From the NCBI GenBank assembly GCA_963724405.1, contig CAVRUQ010000015.1, forward strand, positions 1 through 64,000: a stretch of 64,000 bases of DNA, in the 5' to 3' direction. Below, piece by piece: positions 8,104 through 17,730 of the stretch; positions within the stretch are counted from its first letter, which is position 1; every line of letters starts with the position of its first letter. This DNA is from CAVQBJ01 sp963724405. Lineage in GTDB: Bacteria; Actinomycetota; Thermoleophilia; Solirubrobacterales; Solirubrobacteraceae. A program made the position numbers and the translations under genes. The notes under the pieces are model-generated. The model had not been told where the DNA came from. It did not search any database and was given only the letters and a program-made list of their open reading frames with translations.

Positions 8104-8418
8104 TCACGACGATCCCGTGACCACCGGACTCGGGACGACCGGCGCCTGCTGGGAGGGGTCGGGCACGGGAGCGGACGACGATGCGTTCGGGTCCACGTTG
8201 ACCGAGCTCGGGACCGAGCTCGCCGCGTTCGGGTCGCCGGACGACTGGGACGAGCTCGCCGGGGCGCTCGAGGACGCGTGCCGCGGATGGCCCTTGAAGG
8301 CCTGGGCGGCGGCCGCGGAGAACACGAGCGTCAGCCCGATCGCGCCGCCGATCATCCAGTTGTCGATCTGCCTGATCTTCTCCAGCCCGGCGTCCCGGGC
8401 GTTGACAGCACGATTCAT
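8104..8418 (-). CDS. small anchored Ser/Pro-rich protein
   Basis: 104 residues: a short cytosolic N-terminus (AGLEKIRQIDNWMIGG), a single membrane helix (GGAIGLTLVFSAAAAQAF), then about 60 residues of Ser/Ala/Pro/Asp low-complexity sequence probably outside the membrane. It lies 61 nt upstream of the haem membrane protein on the same strand. No family recognised; an accessory redox-complex subunit is possible but unproven. Confidence 0.6.
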   Translation of the reverse strand: MNRAVNARDAGLEKIRQIDNWMIGGAIGLTLVFSAAAAQAFKGHPRHASSSAPASSSQSSGDPNAASSVPSSVNVDPNASSSAPVPDPSQQAPVVPSPVVTGSS

Positions 8419-8505
8419 GCGTCAATTGTGCCGGGTCGTCGTAACGCTGCGTTCAATCGCCCATGAGAATGCGCTCACGCGCGCACGGCCCGCGGGACGC
8501 CCGCC

Positions 8506-9495
8506 TCACCGCTCCGGACGCGAGGTGAACAGGTCGAGGCCGAGCCGGTGCGAGAGGAAGCGGGCCGCGAGCTGGCCCCGGACGCTGTTCCCGGCCCCGT
8601 CGAGCGGCGGCGCGAATGTGCCGAGTCCGCCCTTGCCGGGCGAGACCGTGACGATCCCGCCGCTGATCCCGCTCTTGCCCGGCAGGCCGACGTCGTACAG
8701 CCAATCGCCGGAGGCCTGATACAGCCCGGCGGTCGTCATCACGGCGAGCGTGTGGCGGCAGACGTCCTCGTCAATCACGCGCTCGGCGGTGAGCGGATTG
8801 ACGCCGCCGTCGGCGAGCGTCGCGCCCATCACCGCCAGGTCGGAGGCGGTCACGCTCAGGCAGCACTGACGGGTGTACAGGTCGGTCGCCTCGGCCGGGT
8901 CGCAGTAGATGCGGTCGAACCGCTCGAGCACCTCGGCGATGATCCGGTTGCGCTCGTTGGTCTCGGACGCGGACCGGTACACCTCGGCGTCGACGCCGAG
9001 CTCGCGGCCGGCGAAGCGCGAGAGCCCCTCGTGGATCGCCTGCCACCTGGCCTCGGCGCTCGCGCCGGGGATCAGGCTCGTGGCCGCGATCGCACCCGGG
9101 TTCACCATCGGGTTCGTCCGCCCGTCGCCGCTGCGCTCGACCGCCTCCAGCGAGTTGAACGGCAGCCCGGTCGGGTTGACGCCGAGCTTCTCGCGGGTCG
9201 ACTCGGCGCCCCAGGCCTGGCAAACGAGCGCGAAGACGAACGGCTTGGACACGCTCATGATCGAGAACTCGAGCTCGGCGTCGCCGACCGCGTGGACGTT
9301 GCCGTTGGTGCCGACGACGCACACTCCGAACAGCTCGCCCGGGACGGCCGCGAGCGCCGGGTAGACCTGCGAGTTCTGCCCGTCGGCGTTCGAGCGAAAG
9401 CGCGCGTGGGCGTCGTCGACGAGCGCGCGCACGACCTCGGGGGAGGGCAGATGCCCGGTCGAGACGAAGTCGCTCCGATCGGGATGTGCGCTCAT
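8506..9495 (-). CDS. glsA: glutaminase A
   Basis: 329 residues, the usual GlsA length. The serine-dependent beta-lactamase-like glutaminase motif is intact: SIMSVSKPF with Ser81 and Lys84, preceded by VGDAELEF. Further family patches are NPMVNPGAIA, SETNERNRIIAEVLERF, YTRQCCLSVTASDLAVMGA, GVNPLT and the final LPGKSGISGGIVTVSPGKGG. It converts L-glutamine to glutamate and ammonia in the cytosol. ATG 9495 is preferred over an upstream in-frame GTG (9501) because a TACAAC box then sits at a leaderless distance. Confidence 0.92.
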   Translation of the reverse strand: MSAHPDRSDFVSTGHLPSPEVVRALVDDAHARFRSNADGQNSQVYPALAAVPGELFGVCVVGTNGNVHAVGDAELEFSIMSVSKPFVFALVCQAWGAESTREKLGVNPTGLPFNSLEAVERSGDGRTNPMVNPGAIAATSLIPGASAEARWQAIHEGLSRFAGRELGVDAEVYRSASETNERNRIIAEVLERFDRIYCDPAEATDLYTRQCCLSVTASDLAVMGATLADGGVNPLTAERVIDEDVCRHTLAVMTTAGLYQASGDWLYDVGLPGKSGISGGIVTVSPGKGGLGTFAPPLDGAGNSVRGQLAARFLSHRLGLDLFTSRPER

Positions 9496-9553
9496 GCCCA
9501 CGCGTTGTATCGACTCACGACGCGCGCCGTGCGCCCGGTAGCCTTCCCGGCCG

Positions 9554-10438
9554 GTGCGCTACGAGATCACCTACGAATCGACGTACCACTACTCGGCCCC
9601 CGTCGTCGGCAACCTCAACCGCCTGCGGATGCGCCCGACGACCGGCGGGACGCAGCGCTGCGAGCACTTCGACATCAGCATCACGCCGAGGCCTGACCGC
9701 CAGGACACCTACGAGGACCTGTTCGGCAACGAGGTCACCGAGTTCCTCGTGGCGGCGCCGGTCCAGCGCCTGCGCGTGCAGGTCGACGCCACCGTCGCCA
9801 CCACCGAGCCGATGCCGCTGCCGGAGGGCTCGTGGTCGGACCTGCAGGGCGAGCACTATCGGATCGCGGCGGGCGCCTACACCTATCACCCCTTCAGCTA
9901 CCTGCACGAGCACCCCGCCCTGGCCGATCTGGTCGACGAGGTGCGGGGCGGCACGCCGGCCGACACGCTGCGCAACGTCACGCGGCTTGTCCCGGAGCGG
10001 TTCCGCTACCAGTCGGGGGTGACCGACGCGAACACGACGACGCCGGAGTTCGTGGAGATCGGCGCGGGGGTGTGTCAGGACTTCGCGCACCTCGCGCTCG
10101 CGCTGCTGCGCTCGCACGACATCGGCGCCCGCTACGTCAGCGGCTACTTCTTCACCTCACCCGAGGGGGATGCGGGCACGAGCGCCGAGGTGCAGACCCA
10201 CGCGTGGATCGAGGCGCTGCTCCCGGTCGACGGCAGCAGCGATCCGGTCTGGTTCGCCACCGACCCGACCAACGCGATCATCGCCGGGCGCGATCACGTG
10301 AAGATCGGCCACGGCCGCATGTACGCCGACGTCTCGCCCGTGGAGGGCACGTTCTCCGGCGACGCGCGGTCGACCGTGGACGCGCACGTGACGATGCGTC
10401 GCGTGCCGACCCCGGCCGATCAGCTGAGCGCGCTCTGA
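9554..10438 (+). CDS. transglutaminase-like cysteine protease/ligase
   Basis: 294 residues from GTG. The N-terminal domain (RYEITYESTYHYSAPVVGN) is the bacterial transglutaminase-like N-terminal region, followed by a transglutaminase core with Cys174 (GVCQDFAH), His216 (QTHAW) and Asp237 (ATDPTN), a complete triad. C-terminal GRDYxDVSPxxG-like segment is present as GRMYADVSPVEGTF. Such cytosolic proteins are often peptidases or amidases of uncertain substrate. Monocistronic; neighbours give no functional clue. Confidence 0.85.
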   Translation: MRYEITYESTYHYSAPVVGNLNRLRMRPTTGGTQRCEHFDISITPRPDRQDTYEDLFGNEVTEFLVAAPVQRLRVQVDATVATTEPMPLPEGSWSDLQGEHYRIAAGAYTYHPFSYLHEHPALADLVDEVRGGTPADTLRNVTRLVPERFRYQSGVTDANTTTPEFVEIGAGVCQDFAHLALALLRSHDIGARYVSGYFFTSPEGDAGTSAEVQTHAWIEALLPVDGSSDPVWFATDPTNAIIAGRDHVKIGHGRMYADVSPVEGTFSGDARSTVDAHVTMRRVPTPADQLSAL

Positions 10439-10455
10439 GCGGCGCCCGCTGCCGT

Positions 10456-11967
10456 TCAGCCGAGCCGCACCGGCCGGCCCTTCTGCGGCGACCACAGCCG
10501 CCACGTGCCGCCGGTGACGTTCGTCCAGCCGCGCGGCACGCTGACGATCGTGCGGTCGGTCAGCCCCCGGTGCTGCAGGCTCTTCCACGTCCTCGACGAG
10601 GGCTGCACGAGCAGCTGGGTCGCATCCGACGTGCGGTCGTCGACGACGTCATACGGAACGCGTAGGTCCCACACGAGCTCCGAGTCCACGACGGCCGCCG
10701 TGGCGGCGACCGAGTGCCAGGCGGCGCCGTGCACGTCCAGACGTGGGCGGACCCGCGCGATCGTCGCGTCGAGCGCGTCCCCGGTGATCCTCTGGACCTT
10801 GAACACCCGGAAGTCGAAGTCGAGCTTCTGATGCTCGGTCGCCGCGCCGAGCGCGACGACCAGCGCCGCCCCGGCGAGTCCGAGCCCGAGCACGGCGAGG
10901 CGCTCCTTCGGCCGCCGGCGGGCGAGCCACTGCGCCGGTGCGGTCGCGCCGGCGGCGGCGAGCACACACAGCAGCGAGACGAGCACCGAGAAGTGGCGGT
11001 CGGGGACGTTGAACTTCGAGCTGGCGAGGAACGCGACGGTGATCGCTGCGACGCCGGTCATCGCGAGCACCGTGGCCGCCTCGCGCCGCGGCGACAGCCG
11101 CGCGATCGCGACGGCGCCGACGACGCTCGCGATCAGCCCCGGCAGCGCGAGGCAGAACTCGAGCGTGTGCCACAGCCCGTGCAGCGACGAGCTCGCCGCC
11201 GTCGTTCCGGCGGGCGCGCGGGTGTTCGTGAACGAGTACAGCGGGGTGCCGAAGAAGCGCCACTCGAGGAACAGCCACAGCGCCATCGGACCGACGGCGA
11301 GCGCGAGGATCGCGAGCACCCGCGGCGAGCGCCACGGCCGCCCGGTGCGCCACCAGTCCAGGGCCCCGTAGGAGAGCAGGAAGGCCCATCCCTCGGGCCG
11401 CACGAGCCCAGCGATGATCAGCAGCGTCCACACCGCCCGCCGGCGGCCGCGCAGCTCCCACACGAGCGCCCACAACAGCAGCACGGCGAACGGCAGGTTG
11501 ATGTAGGCGCTGAAGGAGATCGCCACCAGCATCGGGCTCGTGACGACGAGGAACGCGGCGAAGGCCGGGGCGGGCTGGCGCAGCCCGAGCAGCGTGCTCA
11601 CGCGCCAGGCGGCGACGGCGAGCAGCACGAGGCCGGCGACGGCGAACAGGACGGTCGCCGACGGAGCCGCCGAGCCGAGCAGCGACAGCAGCGCGCCGGT
11701 GAGGATCGGCACCGGGTGGAAGGTGCGGCTCTCCAGCAGCGGTGGAATGTGCCCGCCGCGCAGATCGCGACCCCAATCCAGGAAGGCGTACGTGTCGTCG
11801 GTCAGCTCGTGCGAGAGCAGGTGCAGCGCGACCGCCGCCGCGGCGAGCGCGAACCCGAGCAGCAGCAGCCAGCGGACGGCAGCCGGCAGCCGGCGCCGCG
11901 TGGGCCGCAGGGCCGGCAGCTCCTGCGTCGCGGCCTCCGGCGGAGCGGGTGGGGCGGAGATGCTCAT
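10456..11967 (-). CDS. polytopic GT-C-like glycosyltransferase
   Basis: 503 residues with about ten hydrophobic segments. The first extracytoplasmic loop carries an acidic SHELTDDTYAFLDWGRDL (GT-C style), and the central GLVRPEGWAFLLSYG patch recurs in membrane mannosyl/arabinosyl transferases. A soluble C-terminal domain of about 110 residues follows (VQRITGDALDATIARVRPRL onward). These enzymes use polyprenyl-phosphate sugars on the outer face of the membrane, which fits the GT2 and DPPR synthase nearby. Exact donor and acceptor cannot be read from sequence. Confidence 0.65.
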   Translation of the reverse strand: MSISAPPAPPEAATQELPALRPTRRRLPAAVRWLLLLGFALAAAAVALHLLSHELTDDTYAFLDWGRDLRGGHIPPLLESRTFHPVPILTGALLSLLGSAAPSATVLFAVAGLVLLAVAAWRVSTLLGLRQPAPAFAAFLVVTSPMLVAISFSAYINLPFAVLLLWALVWELRGRRRAVWTLLIIAGLVRPEGWAFLLSYGALDWWRTGRPWRSPRVLAILALAVGPMALWLFLEWRFFGTPLYSFTNTRAPAGTTAASSSLHGLWHTLEFCLALPGLIASVVGAVAIARLSPRREAATVLAMTGVAAITVAFLASSKFNVPDRHFSVLVSLLCVLAAAGATAPAQWLARRRPKERLAVLGLGLAGAALVVALGAATEHQKLDFDFRVFKVQRITGDALDATIARVRPRLDVHGAAWHSVAATAAVVDSELVWDLRVPYDVVDDRTSDATQLLVQPSSRTWKSLQHRGLTDRTIVSVPRGWTNVTGGTWRLWSPQKGRPVRLG

Positions 11968-12246
11968 CGGACGCGAATGGACCAGGTCGGGGGCGGTGTC
12001 GGCGCCCGGCCCGGGGGGAACGGGCGCAGGTGCTGTCCGGGAGGATAGGGGTGGGCTCGGGGTGCTCGCTCCGCCGGCGCTCGACCGTGTCGAGTACCAC
12101 GGGTGGCCCGTGCGAACCGGCGCTGTACTCCCACGCGTCGCGCGGTCCTCTCGCCCAGCGGCACGGGCCTGAGGTAGGCTGCGCCCCTGAACGCCACGGG
12201 GGCGCCGGGGAGTGCCCGGAACACCGTGACAAGGGGGATCGCAAGC

Positions 12247-13197
12247 GTGTCATCGATCGAGACGGTGCGCTGGAGTGACCGCGAGGACGACGCCATCGCG
12301 GGCGACCTGACGGCCGCGCTCGCGTACGTCACGCCGGCCGGCGGGGTCGTGCTCGCCGCCGTCGCGCCGATCGGCCTGCGCGACCGGGACGCCGGCACGG
12401 CGACGTTCACGACATCGCTCGGGTTCGGACGCAAGCTCGATCGCATGCGCCGAAATCCGAGCGTGGCCCTCGCCTACCACGCTCGCGAGCACGGCTTCGC
12501 GTCGGTGCCGGACTATGTGCTGCTGCAGGGGCAGGCGAGCTTCGATCTCGAGCCAAGCCAGAGCGTGCTCGACGAGGTGGTCGCTCCGGCCTCGACCCGC
12601 TTCATGGGGCCGCCGAAGCGGGGCCGGTTCTGGGATCGCTGGCTGCGCGAGTACTACGCCGACCGCGTGCTCGTCACGGTCGCGGTGACGCGCGTGGTCA
12701 GCTTCGACGACCTGGCGGCGCGCGGGGCTCCACGGGTCACCGGCCCCCCGCTCGGCGACCACCCGGCGCCGCAGGAACCGCCCGCCAAGGGCACCGTCCC
12801 GCGGATCGACGTCGATCGCGCGGCGCGCCGCGAGGGTCACCTGCCGCACATCCTGCTCGGCTTCGTCGGCGCGGACGGCCTGCCGGTCGTGCTGCCGGTC
12901 GGGATCGAGGGGGCCGGGCCGGATGGGCTGCGCCTGAGCGCGCCGCCGACACTGGTGCCGCCGGGCGGCCGGCGAGCCGGGCTGCTCGCGCACCGCTACG
13001 AGGCGAAGCTGATCGGCCTGGAGAGCCGCCAGCACACCGGCTGGCTGGAGGTCGGCGAGGACGGGAGCGTCGTATACGCGCCGCACACCGAGTCCGGCTT
13101 CCGGGCCCCGGCGAACAAGACGATCCTGCTGCTCGCCAACGGCCTGATGGCCAAGCGCGGTCTGCGCACCGCGCGTCGAGCCCAAGCGGCGAAGTGA
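12247..13197 (+). CDS. pyridoxamine 5'-phosphate oxidase-like FMN-binding protein
   Basis: 316 residues from GTG 12247, which has GGGGGA about 10 nt upstream. N-terminal split-barrel pattern: LTAALAYVTPAGGVVLAAVA, TFTTSLGFGRKLDRMRRNPS and VALAYHAREHGF, as in the PNPOx-like superfamily; a second barrel-like half follows (HILLGFVGADGLPVVLPVG). It may bind FMN, F420 or haem. The substrate is unknown. Stop overlaps the next gene start (TGATG), so the two are an operon. Confidence 0.7.
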   Translation: MSSIETVRWSDREDDAIAGDLTAALAYVTPAGGVVLAAVAPIGLRDRDAGTATFTTSLGFGRKLDRMRRNPSVALAYHAREHGFASVPDYVLLQGQASFDLEPSQSVLDEVVAPASTRFMGPPKRGRFWDRWLREYYADRVLVTVAVTRVVSFDDLAARGAPRVTGPPLGDHPAPQEPPAKGTVPRIDVDRAARREGHLPHILLGFVGADGLPVVLPVGIEGAGPDGLRLSAPPTLVPPGGRRAGLLAHRYEAKLIGLESRQHTGWLEVGEDGSVVYAPHTESGFRAPANKTILLLANGLMAKRGLRTARRAQAAK

Positions 13198-13832
13198 TGC
13201 TGCCGGCCAGGCCGAGCGCGCGTCGCTACCGGGCGCAGGGCGCACCCGCGGCAATGCGCGAGTTCGACCCACGCCGCGTCGGGCGCGAGGAGTGCGCGGC
13301 CTGGGTCACCTACTACCGTCGCGAGTGGGTGCCCTTCCTGCGCGCCGCGGTCGCGCTCACCCGCCACACGTTCGCGCTGCCCTGGCCGCAGACGCTCTAC
13401 GGCGCCTGGCTCGTGTTGCGCGCGAACCAGCTGTGGGCTCCCTACCCCGACAACGACCCCGACGGCGCGCGGGGGTGCATGACGCGCTTCTACGCCCTCG
13501 TGCGCCGCCGGCACGGCGGCGCGTTCGACCCCGTCGACGCCGCGCGGCTGGAGGTCGAGTGGTGGCGGGTACACCGCGAGCTTCAGCACGACGACGACGG
13601 CGAGGTGGATGACTCCGAGCTCGTGGCCGCCCTCGCGGCGCTGTACTCCTACGTGTACGCCGTCCCGCTGCCCGACGTGCACCTCGCCGCCGAGCAGCGC
13701 GCCCTGGCGATGCGCCACTCCGACCGCTGGGTGCGCGAGGGCTGTCACCTCGACAGCGCGCTCGTGCCGGCCGAGCGGGCCGCCCTCGTGCGGTCGTATG
13801 CGGCGCTGCTCGCCGCCGTGCACGCGGAGTGA
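13197..13832 (+). CDS. hypothetical protein coupled to the PNPOx-like gene
   Basis: 211 residues, Arg/Trp/Tyr rich, soluble and mainly helical. Patches likely to be conserved are WVTYYRREWVPFLRAAVALT, YGAWLVLRANQLWAPYPDND and MTRFYALVRRRHGG. ATG at 13197 overlaps the previous stop by one base. I do not recognise the family. Its tight coupling suggests a shared role with the flavin-binding neighbour. Confidence 0.65.
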   Translation: MLPARPSARRYRAQGAPAAMREFDPRRVGREECAAWVTYYRREWVPFLRAAVALTRHTFALPWPQTLYGAWLVLRANQLWAPYPDNDPDGARGCMTRFYALVRRRHGGAFDPVDAARLEVEWWRVHRELQHDDDGEVDDSELVAALAALYSYVYAVPLPDVHLAAEQRALAMRHSDRWVREGCHLDSALVPAERAALVRSYAALLAAVHAE

Positions 13833-13903
13833 GCGGCGCGGCCGTTTGGCGACGGTCGCGCTCACGAGCGGCGGTGTTGACGTGGCGTGTCGCCCGCGTC
13901 AGC

Positions 13904-14374
13904 ATGCCGGGGGTGATGCTCTCGCGGGCCCGGACGCTGAACGCCGTTGGCGTGATCGCGATCGTCATCGGCGCGACCGTCGACCTACCCGCTGTCGTCC
14001 GGATCGTGGCGATCGGCGGGGGCGTGGCCGCGACGATCGCCGGTCTGCTGGCGGACCTGCGCTCGCCATGGAGCGGACCGAGACGCTCCGAGTGGCTCAA
14101 TCCGATCGGCGAGCCGAGTGCCGGCCGCGGTCACCACCACCCGGCAGGCAGCCATCACGAGGGCTTCAGCGGCCACCACGGCAGCAGCTCGGAGGGCGCT
14201 CACCACGGAGGGTTCGGGGACGGCGGCTGGTTCGGCGACGGCGGTGGGTTCGGCGATGGCGGCGGATTCGGCGACAGCGGAGGCGGCGACAGCGGAGGCG
14301 GCGACAGCGGAGGCGGCGACAGCGGAGGCGGCGACAGCGGAGGCGGCGACAGCGGAGGCGGCGGCGGCGACTGA
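13904..14374 (+). CDS. membrane protein with His/Gly and DSGGG-repeat tail
   Basis: 156 residues from the ATG at 13904 (an earlier in-frame ATG at 13829 would add 25 basic residues). Two adjacent membrane helices (NAVGVIAIVIGATVDLPAVV and RIVAIGGGVAATIAGLL) are followed by a short linker, a His-rich stretch (GHHHPAGSHHEGFSGHHG) and a tail of GFGDGG and DSGGG repeats. The tail could bind metal or be a disordered surface segment. No known family. Confidence 0.55.
   Translation: MPGVMLSRARTLNAVGVIAIVIGATVDLPAVVRIVAIGGGVAATIAGLLADLRSPWSGPRRSEWLNPIGEPSAGRGHHHPAGSHHEGFSGHHGSSSEGAHHGGFGDGGWFGDGGGFGDGGGFGDSGGGDSGGGDSGGGDSGGGDSGGGDSGGGGGD
14277..14365 (+). repeat. 15-bp in-frame minisatellite (DSGGG)
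   Basis: About six head-to-tail copies of a 15-bp unit (GGCGACAGCGGAGGC) encode repeated D-S-G-G-G. Copies are nearly identical, so copy number is likely to vary between strains by slippage. Confidence 0.85.
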
Positions 14375-14473
14375 CGCCGGCCGGCCGATCGTCAGCGACC
14401 GAAGCCGATCGTCAGCCGCGGCCGCGACCGATCGCGAGCACGCCGCGGCCGGCGTGCTCGCGAGCGGGCCGGA

Positions 14474-15760
14474 CTACCCCGCGCTCGGCGGGGCGATCGT
14501 CAGCGAGAACGCGTTGTTCGGGCCCGACATCAGCGCGGTGAGCACCGGACCGAGCAGGCCCCCGAGCGCGCCGCTGCACTTCAGCGACGGCAGCGTCGCC
14601 GTGCCGGTGAACGTCGCGCCGGTGCTGAGGCTGAGCGCCGGCACGTCGGCCACCAACGGGAACGACGCCGGACTCGAGGTCTGACAGGAGACCGGCAGGT
14701 TGAGCCCGAGGACGCCGAGCCCGGTGAGGCCGATGTTCACCTTGCTCGTGGCGTCGATGTCGAGGTTGCCGGCGGTCTGGGTGTCCGGCACGATCGTCCC
14801 CGACACCGGTCCGGCCTCGGTGAACGTCGTCCCGAGCGAGATCGGCAGGCCGAACAGCTTGATCGACGTCTTGAACGCCGGGACGGAGATGTCGCCGGTG
14901 AGCGGCCCCGGTACGGTGGCCGTGCCGTTGAACGTCGATCCGGCGGGCAGCGAGATCGACTGCTTGAGCTTGTTCAGCGTCAGCGAGCCGCTCAGCGTCC
15001 AGTTCTTGAACGGGAACTTCGGCGGGGGCGACGACGTCGTCGTGGTGGTGGTCGTGGTCGTTGTGGTGGTGGTCGTGGCCGGCACGATCGGGATCGTCGC
15101 GAGGATGGTTCCGGTCGGGACCGTGCAGTCGACGGTCAGCGGCCCGACGAGGGTCGTGCCGCTCGCGTCGGACCCGGTCAGGCTGAACACGATCGGCTGG
15201 GTCGAGTCAAGCGACACGACGACGTTCTGGCCGGCGGTGCCTTGGTTCACGGTGACCGGCCCGACCGTGATGGGACCCGGAACAGGCGTCAACGTCAATC
15301 CCTGGCCGGCCGACACCGTCGTCGGCGAGAAGGGCAGTCCGCCGCCGCTCCCAACGTTGATGGACGGAGGCATGGCGTTCGAGAAATCCAGGGTCAGGCT
15401 CTGCAGGCTCCCCGTGACGCTCGTCGCGCCGAGCCCCGAGAAACTGGTGGTCCACGCCGCCGGCGTCGTCAGCTGAGCGGAGAAGTTCGTCAGCGAGAAC
15501 GACTCGCCCGGGGTCACCTGAGCCGGAGCGGTGAAGCTGATGTCGATGGGGACGGTGCCCTGGACGTTCAGCACTCCAGGAGCAAGCGTGCAGGTCAGTT
15601 CGGCAGTGAGCGTCGGGCAGCCCCCGGAGACGGGACAGGACCCGGTCGCCGCCGGCGCCGCCGCCGGCGTGGCGAGCACCGCCGCGGCCGCTGCCGCCAC
15701 CGCCGATACGAGTGCGACCCTCGCGCGCCACGCGCGACCGATTTCTCGTGCCTGCCTCAC
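14474..15760 (-). CDS. exported Thr/Gly-rich surface protein with poly-Thr linker
   Basis: 428 residues from GTG 15760, which has a GGGAGGGG ribosome site. A long N-terminal signal (RVALVSAVAAAAAAVLATPA) ends near AAPAATG. Two beta-rich halves are joined by a run of 14 threonines and SSPPP. Each half has a GTLT/FxGTATLP-type repeat (TFNGTATVPGPLTGDISVPA; TFTGTATLPSLKCSG) and cysteines likely to pair. It resembles large secreted actinobacterial proteins of unknown role. The poly-Thr codons form a (GTG/GTC) run on the + strand near 15040-15080. Confidence 0.65.
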   Translation of the reverse strand: MRQAREIGRAWRARVALVSAVAAAAAAVLATPAAAPAATGSCPVSGGCPTLTAELTCTLAPGVLNVQGTVPIDISFTAPAQVTPGESFSLTNFSAQLTTPAAWTTSFSGLGATSVTGSLQSLTLDFSNAMPPSINVGSGGGLPFSPTTVSAGQGLTLTPVPGPITVGPVTVNQGTAGQNVVVSLDSTQPIVFSLTGSDASGTTLVGPLTVDCTVPTGTILATIPIVPATTTTTTTTTTTTTTSSPPPKFPFKNWTLSGSLTLNKLKQSISLPAGSTFNGTATVPGPLTGDISVPAFKTSIKLFGLPISLGTTFTEAGPVSGTIVPDTQTAGNLDIDATSKVNIGLTGLGVLGLNLPVSCQTSSPASFPLVADVPALSLSTGATFTGTATLPSLKCSGALGGLLGPVLTALMSGPNNAFSLTIAPPSAG

Positions 15761-16000
15761 CGTGCACCCCTCCCGTTCGCCTGGCTTGACCGAACCGCCG
15801 CGCCCCCCGCGCCGCGTCCGCGCTCGCGGCGATGAGCGCGGGTACACACTCTTAGAGACGAGTCCGTTTGTCAAGGTTCTCGCAGCGGTCAACCGGACTG
15901 CCGCGATCGCGGCCGTCGCCGCGCGCGAACAACACACGGCCCGCCTCGCGGCGGGCCGCGTGCCCATGAGTGACGGCTCGGAGGGTGTGAGCCGGTCAGA

Positions 16001-17635
16001 TCACGGAATCGTCTCGACCGGCGGCCCCTGCACCGGGCCGTTTCCGGCCTGTGCATTCGCGATCGCCGCCGCGCCGTCCGCCGGCGTGATGAACCCGGCG
16101 GCCACGTCCGCGTTCACCGCCGCGGTGTACTTCGCGACGTAGCTCGCGTCGGTCGGGTACAGCGCCGACAGGGCCGAGCTGCTCAGGTCGGTGAAGTAGC
16201 CCGAGAGCAGGCACAGGCCCAGGTTGCGTGCCGCGGTGTTGGTGATCGGGATGCCGCCGGTCGTGTACAGGCCGATCTCGTCCTGCAGGTCGGTCAGCAG
16301 CGCCCCGATCGAATAGTTCGCGGCGGTGCCGATCGAGAAGTTGATCGGCGAGTAGTCCTCGGTCGGGACCTGGGCCTCGGGCAGCTGGATGCCACCGGAC
16401 GCGACCCCGTACTGGTTGGTCGGGACGAGATCGAACAGGCCGAGGAAGACCGGGACGACCGAGAGCTGCGAGGGCTCGTGGGGCGCGGCGACGCCCGTCG
16501 TGAGCCACTTCTGCATCGCCGCGGCAGCCGCATCCTCGACCTCCCACAGCGGCATGTTGTCCGCCTGGTTGACGCCGTCGAGCGGGGTACCGGTCCCGGC
16601 CACGGGCGTACCAAGCGTGCAGGTCGGGATGACAGAGATCGACTTCGGCTGCTCGATGTACTCCGACAGGACCTCGTAGCCGCCCTCGTTGTCGTCGATG
16701 TGCGAGGTACCGGCGACCTCCCAGGTGCGGAGGAAGCCGTTATCCGGCTGGCGCGCGACGGCCGCGCCGATCTGCTCGATGTCGCCCTGGCTGTTGACCT
16801 GGATGAACGGCGCCGTGTTGTCCGTGCGCACGAGCGACGGGTCGGGGAACCCGACGAACCCGTTGCCGATCGGCGCGGCTCCGGCCCAGCGGCCGACCGC
16901 GATGAACGCGCTGAAGGCGTGGCTGAGCGGCTGGAACGCGTTCACGTACGTGTCCACGCGGAACGCCGACTGCGAGTCACCGGTGCCGATGAGCTCCCGC
17001 GGCGTGAGCCCGCCGAGCAGCGCCGGGCCCTCGGCCCGCACGACCTGTGCGGCCTGGGTGAAGATGTCGTAGGACTGTCCGTCGTTGGTGTCGCCGAGCG
17101 ATCCGTAGCGCGCCGGGTCCCACGCCTTCAGGTCCACCAGTCCCGCGTTCTGGGCCGTCACGCCCACGTAGGCGAATCCCTCGCGGATGAGCTCGCGGTT
17201 CATCTGGGCCCAGATCGGATCCTGATCACCGCCCGTCGTGTCGTTCATCCACTCGAACACGACGCTGCCGTTGAACTTCGCCGGGTTCGTCGGATAGCGA
17301 ATGAGCAGGCGCGTCGTGTAGGGCACGTTGCTCTGTGACACCGCCACGCTCCAGCGGCCGTTCGACGACCACGTCCCGTTCTCCCGGTAGATGTTCGTGA
17401 CGCCGGACATGAGGTACTCGTGCTCGGCGTAGCCGACGGAGCTCAGGTTCAACAGCGATGGCTGGGCCGCGTCGTATGGATAGCCGTGCGTCCCGGGCGG
17501 GCTCGGGGTGACGGTCGGAAGCGTTGCCGCAGGCGACGGCGGCGCGGCGTACAAGAGCGCCGCGAGGGCCGCCAAGGTCGCGAGCGCGGTGGCGGCGCGA
17601 GTCCCGCGCCGGCGAGCTCGATCAAGTCGGGACAT
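16001..17635 (-). CDS. exported alpha/beta-hydrolase-domain protein
   Basis: 544 residues with an N-terminal signal (AATALATLAALAALLYAAPP). The body matches the large alpha/beta hydrolase-domain family (Abhydrolase_10 type): TTRLLIRYPTNPAKFNGSVV, EWMNDTTGGDQDPIWAQMNR, the nucleophile elbow GTGDSQSAFRV (Ser) and a late GTSHIDDNEGG histidine region. A soluble secreted esterase or amidase is likely. A strong 11-bp palindrome lies about 100 nt upstream and probably controls it. Confidence 0.75.
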   Translation of the reverse strand: MSRLDRARRRGTRAATALATLAALAALLYAAPPSPAATLPTVTPSPPGTHGYPYDAAQPSLLNLSSVGYAEHEYLMSGVTNIYRENGTWSSNGRWSVAVSQSNVPYTTRLLIRYPTNPAKFNGSVVFEWMNDTTGGDQDPIWAQMNRELIREGFAYVGVTAQNAGLVDLKAWDPARYGSLGDTNDGQSYDIFTQAAQVVRAEGPALLGGLTPRELIGTGDSQSAFRVDTYVNAFQPLSHAFSAFIAVGRWAGAAPIGNGFVGFPDPSLVRTDNTAPFIQVNSQGDIEQIGAAVARQPDNGFLRTWEVAGTSHIDDNEGGYEVLSEYIEQPKSISVIPTCTLGTPVAGTGTPLDGVNQADNMPLWEVEDAAAAAMQKWLTTGVAAPHEPSQLSVVPVFLGLFDLVPTNQYGVASGGIQLPEAQVPTEDYSPINFSIGTAANYSIGALLTDLQDEIGLYTTGGIPITNTAARNLGLCLLSGYFTDLSSSALSALYPTDASYVAKYTAAVNADVAAGFITPADGAAAIANAQAGNGPVQGPPVETIP

Positions 17636-17730
17636 CCGTGGTCCTCCTCGTGGTTTGGAGCAGCGAGTGACCGTCCGCTCAGATCGCCCTTCATCGATCG
17701 GCGGGTCTCCGACGCGGACCTATTGAGTTC

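Noticed and set aside
8431..8460. Further island-type ECF promoter (GTAACG near 8446)
   Set aside because: The box at the right spacing reads CATGA instead of a GAC-type -10, and no gene starts downstream on that strand.
14277..14365. CRISPR array
   Set aside because: Repeats are head-to-tail 15-bp units without spacers and lie in frame within a gene; no CRISPR-like array was seen elsewhere.
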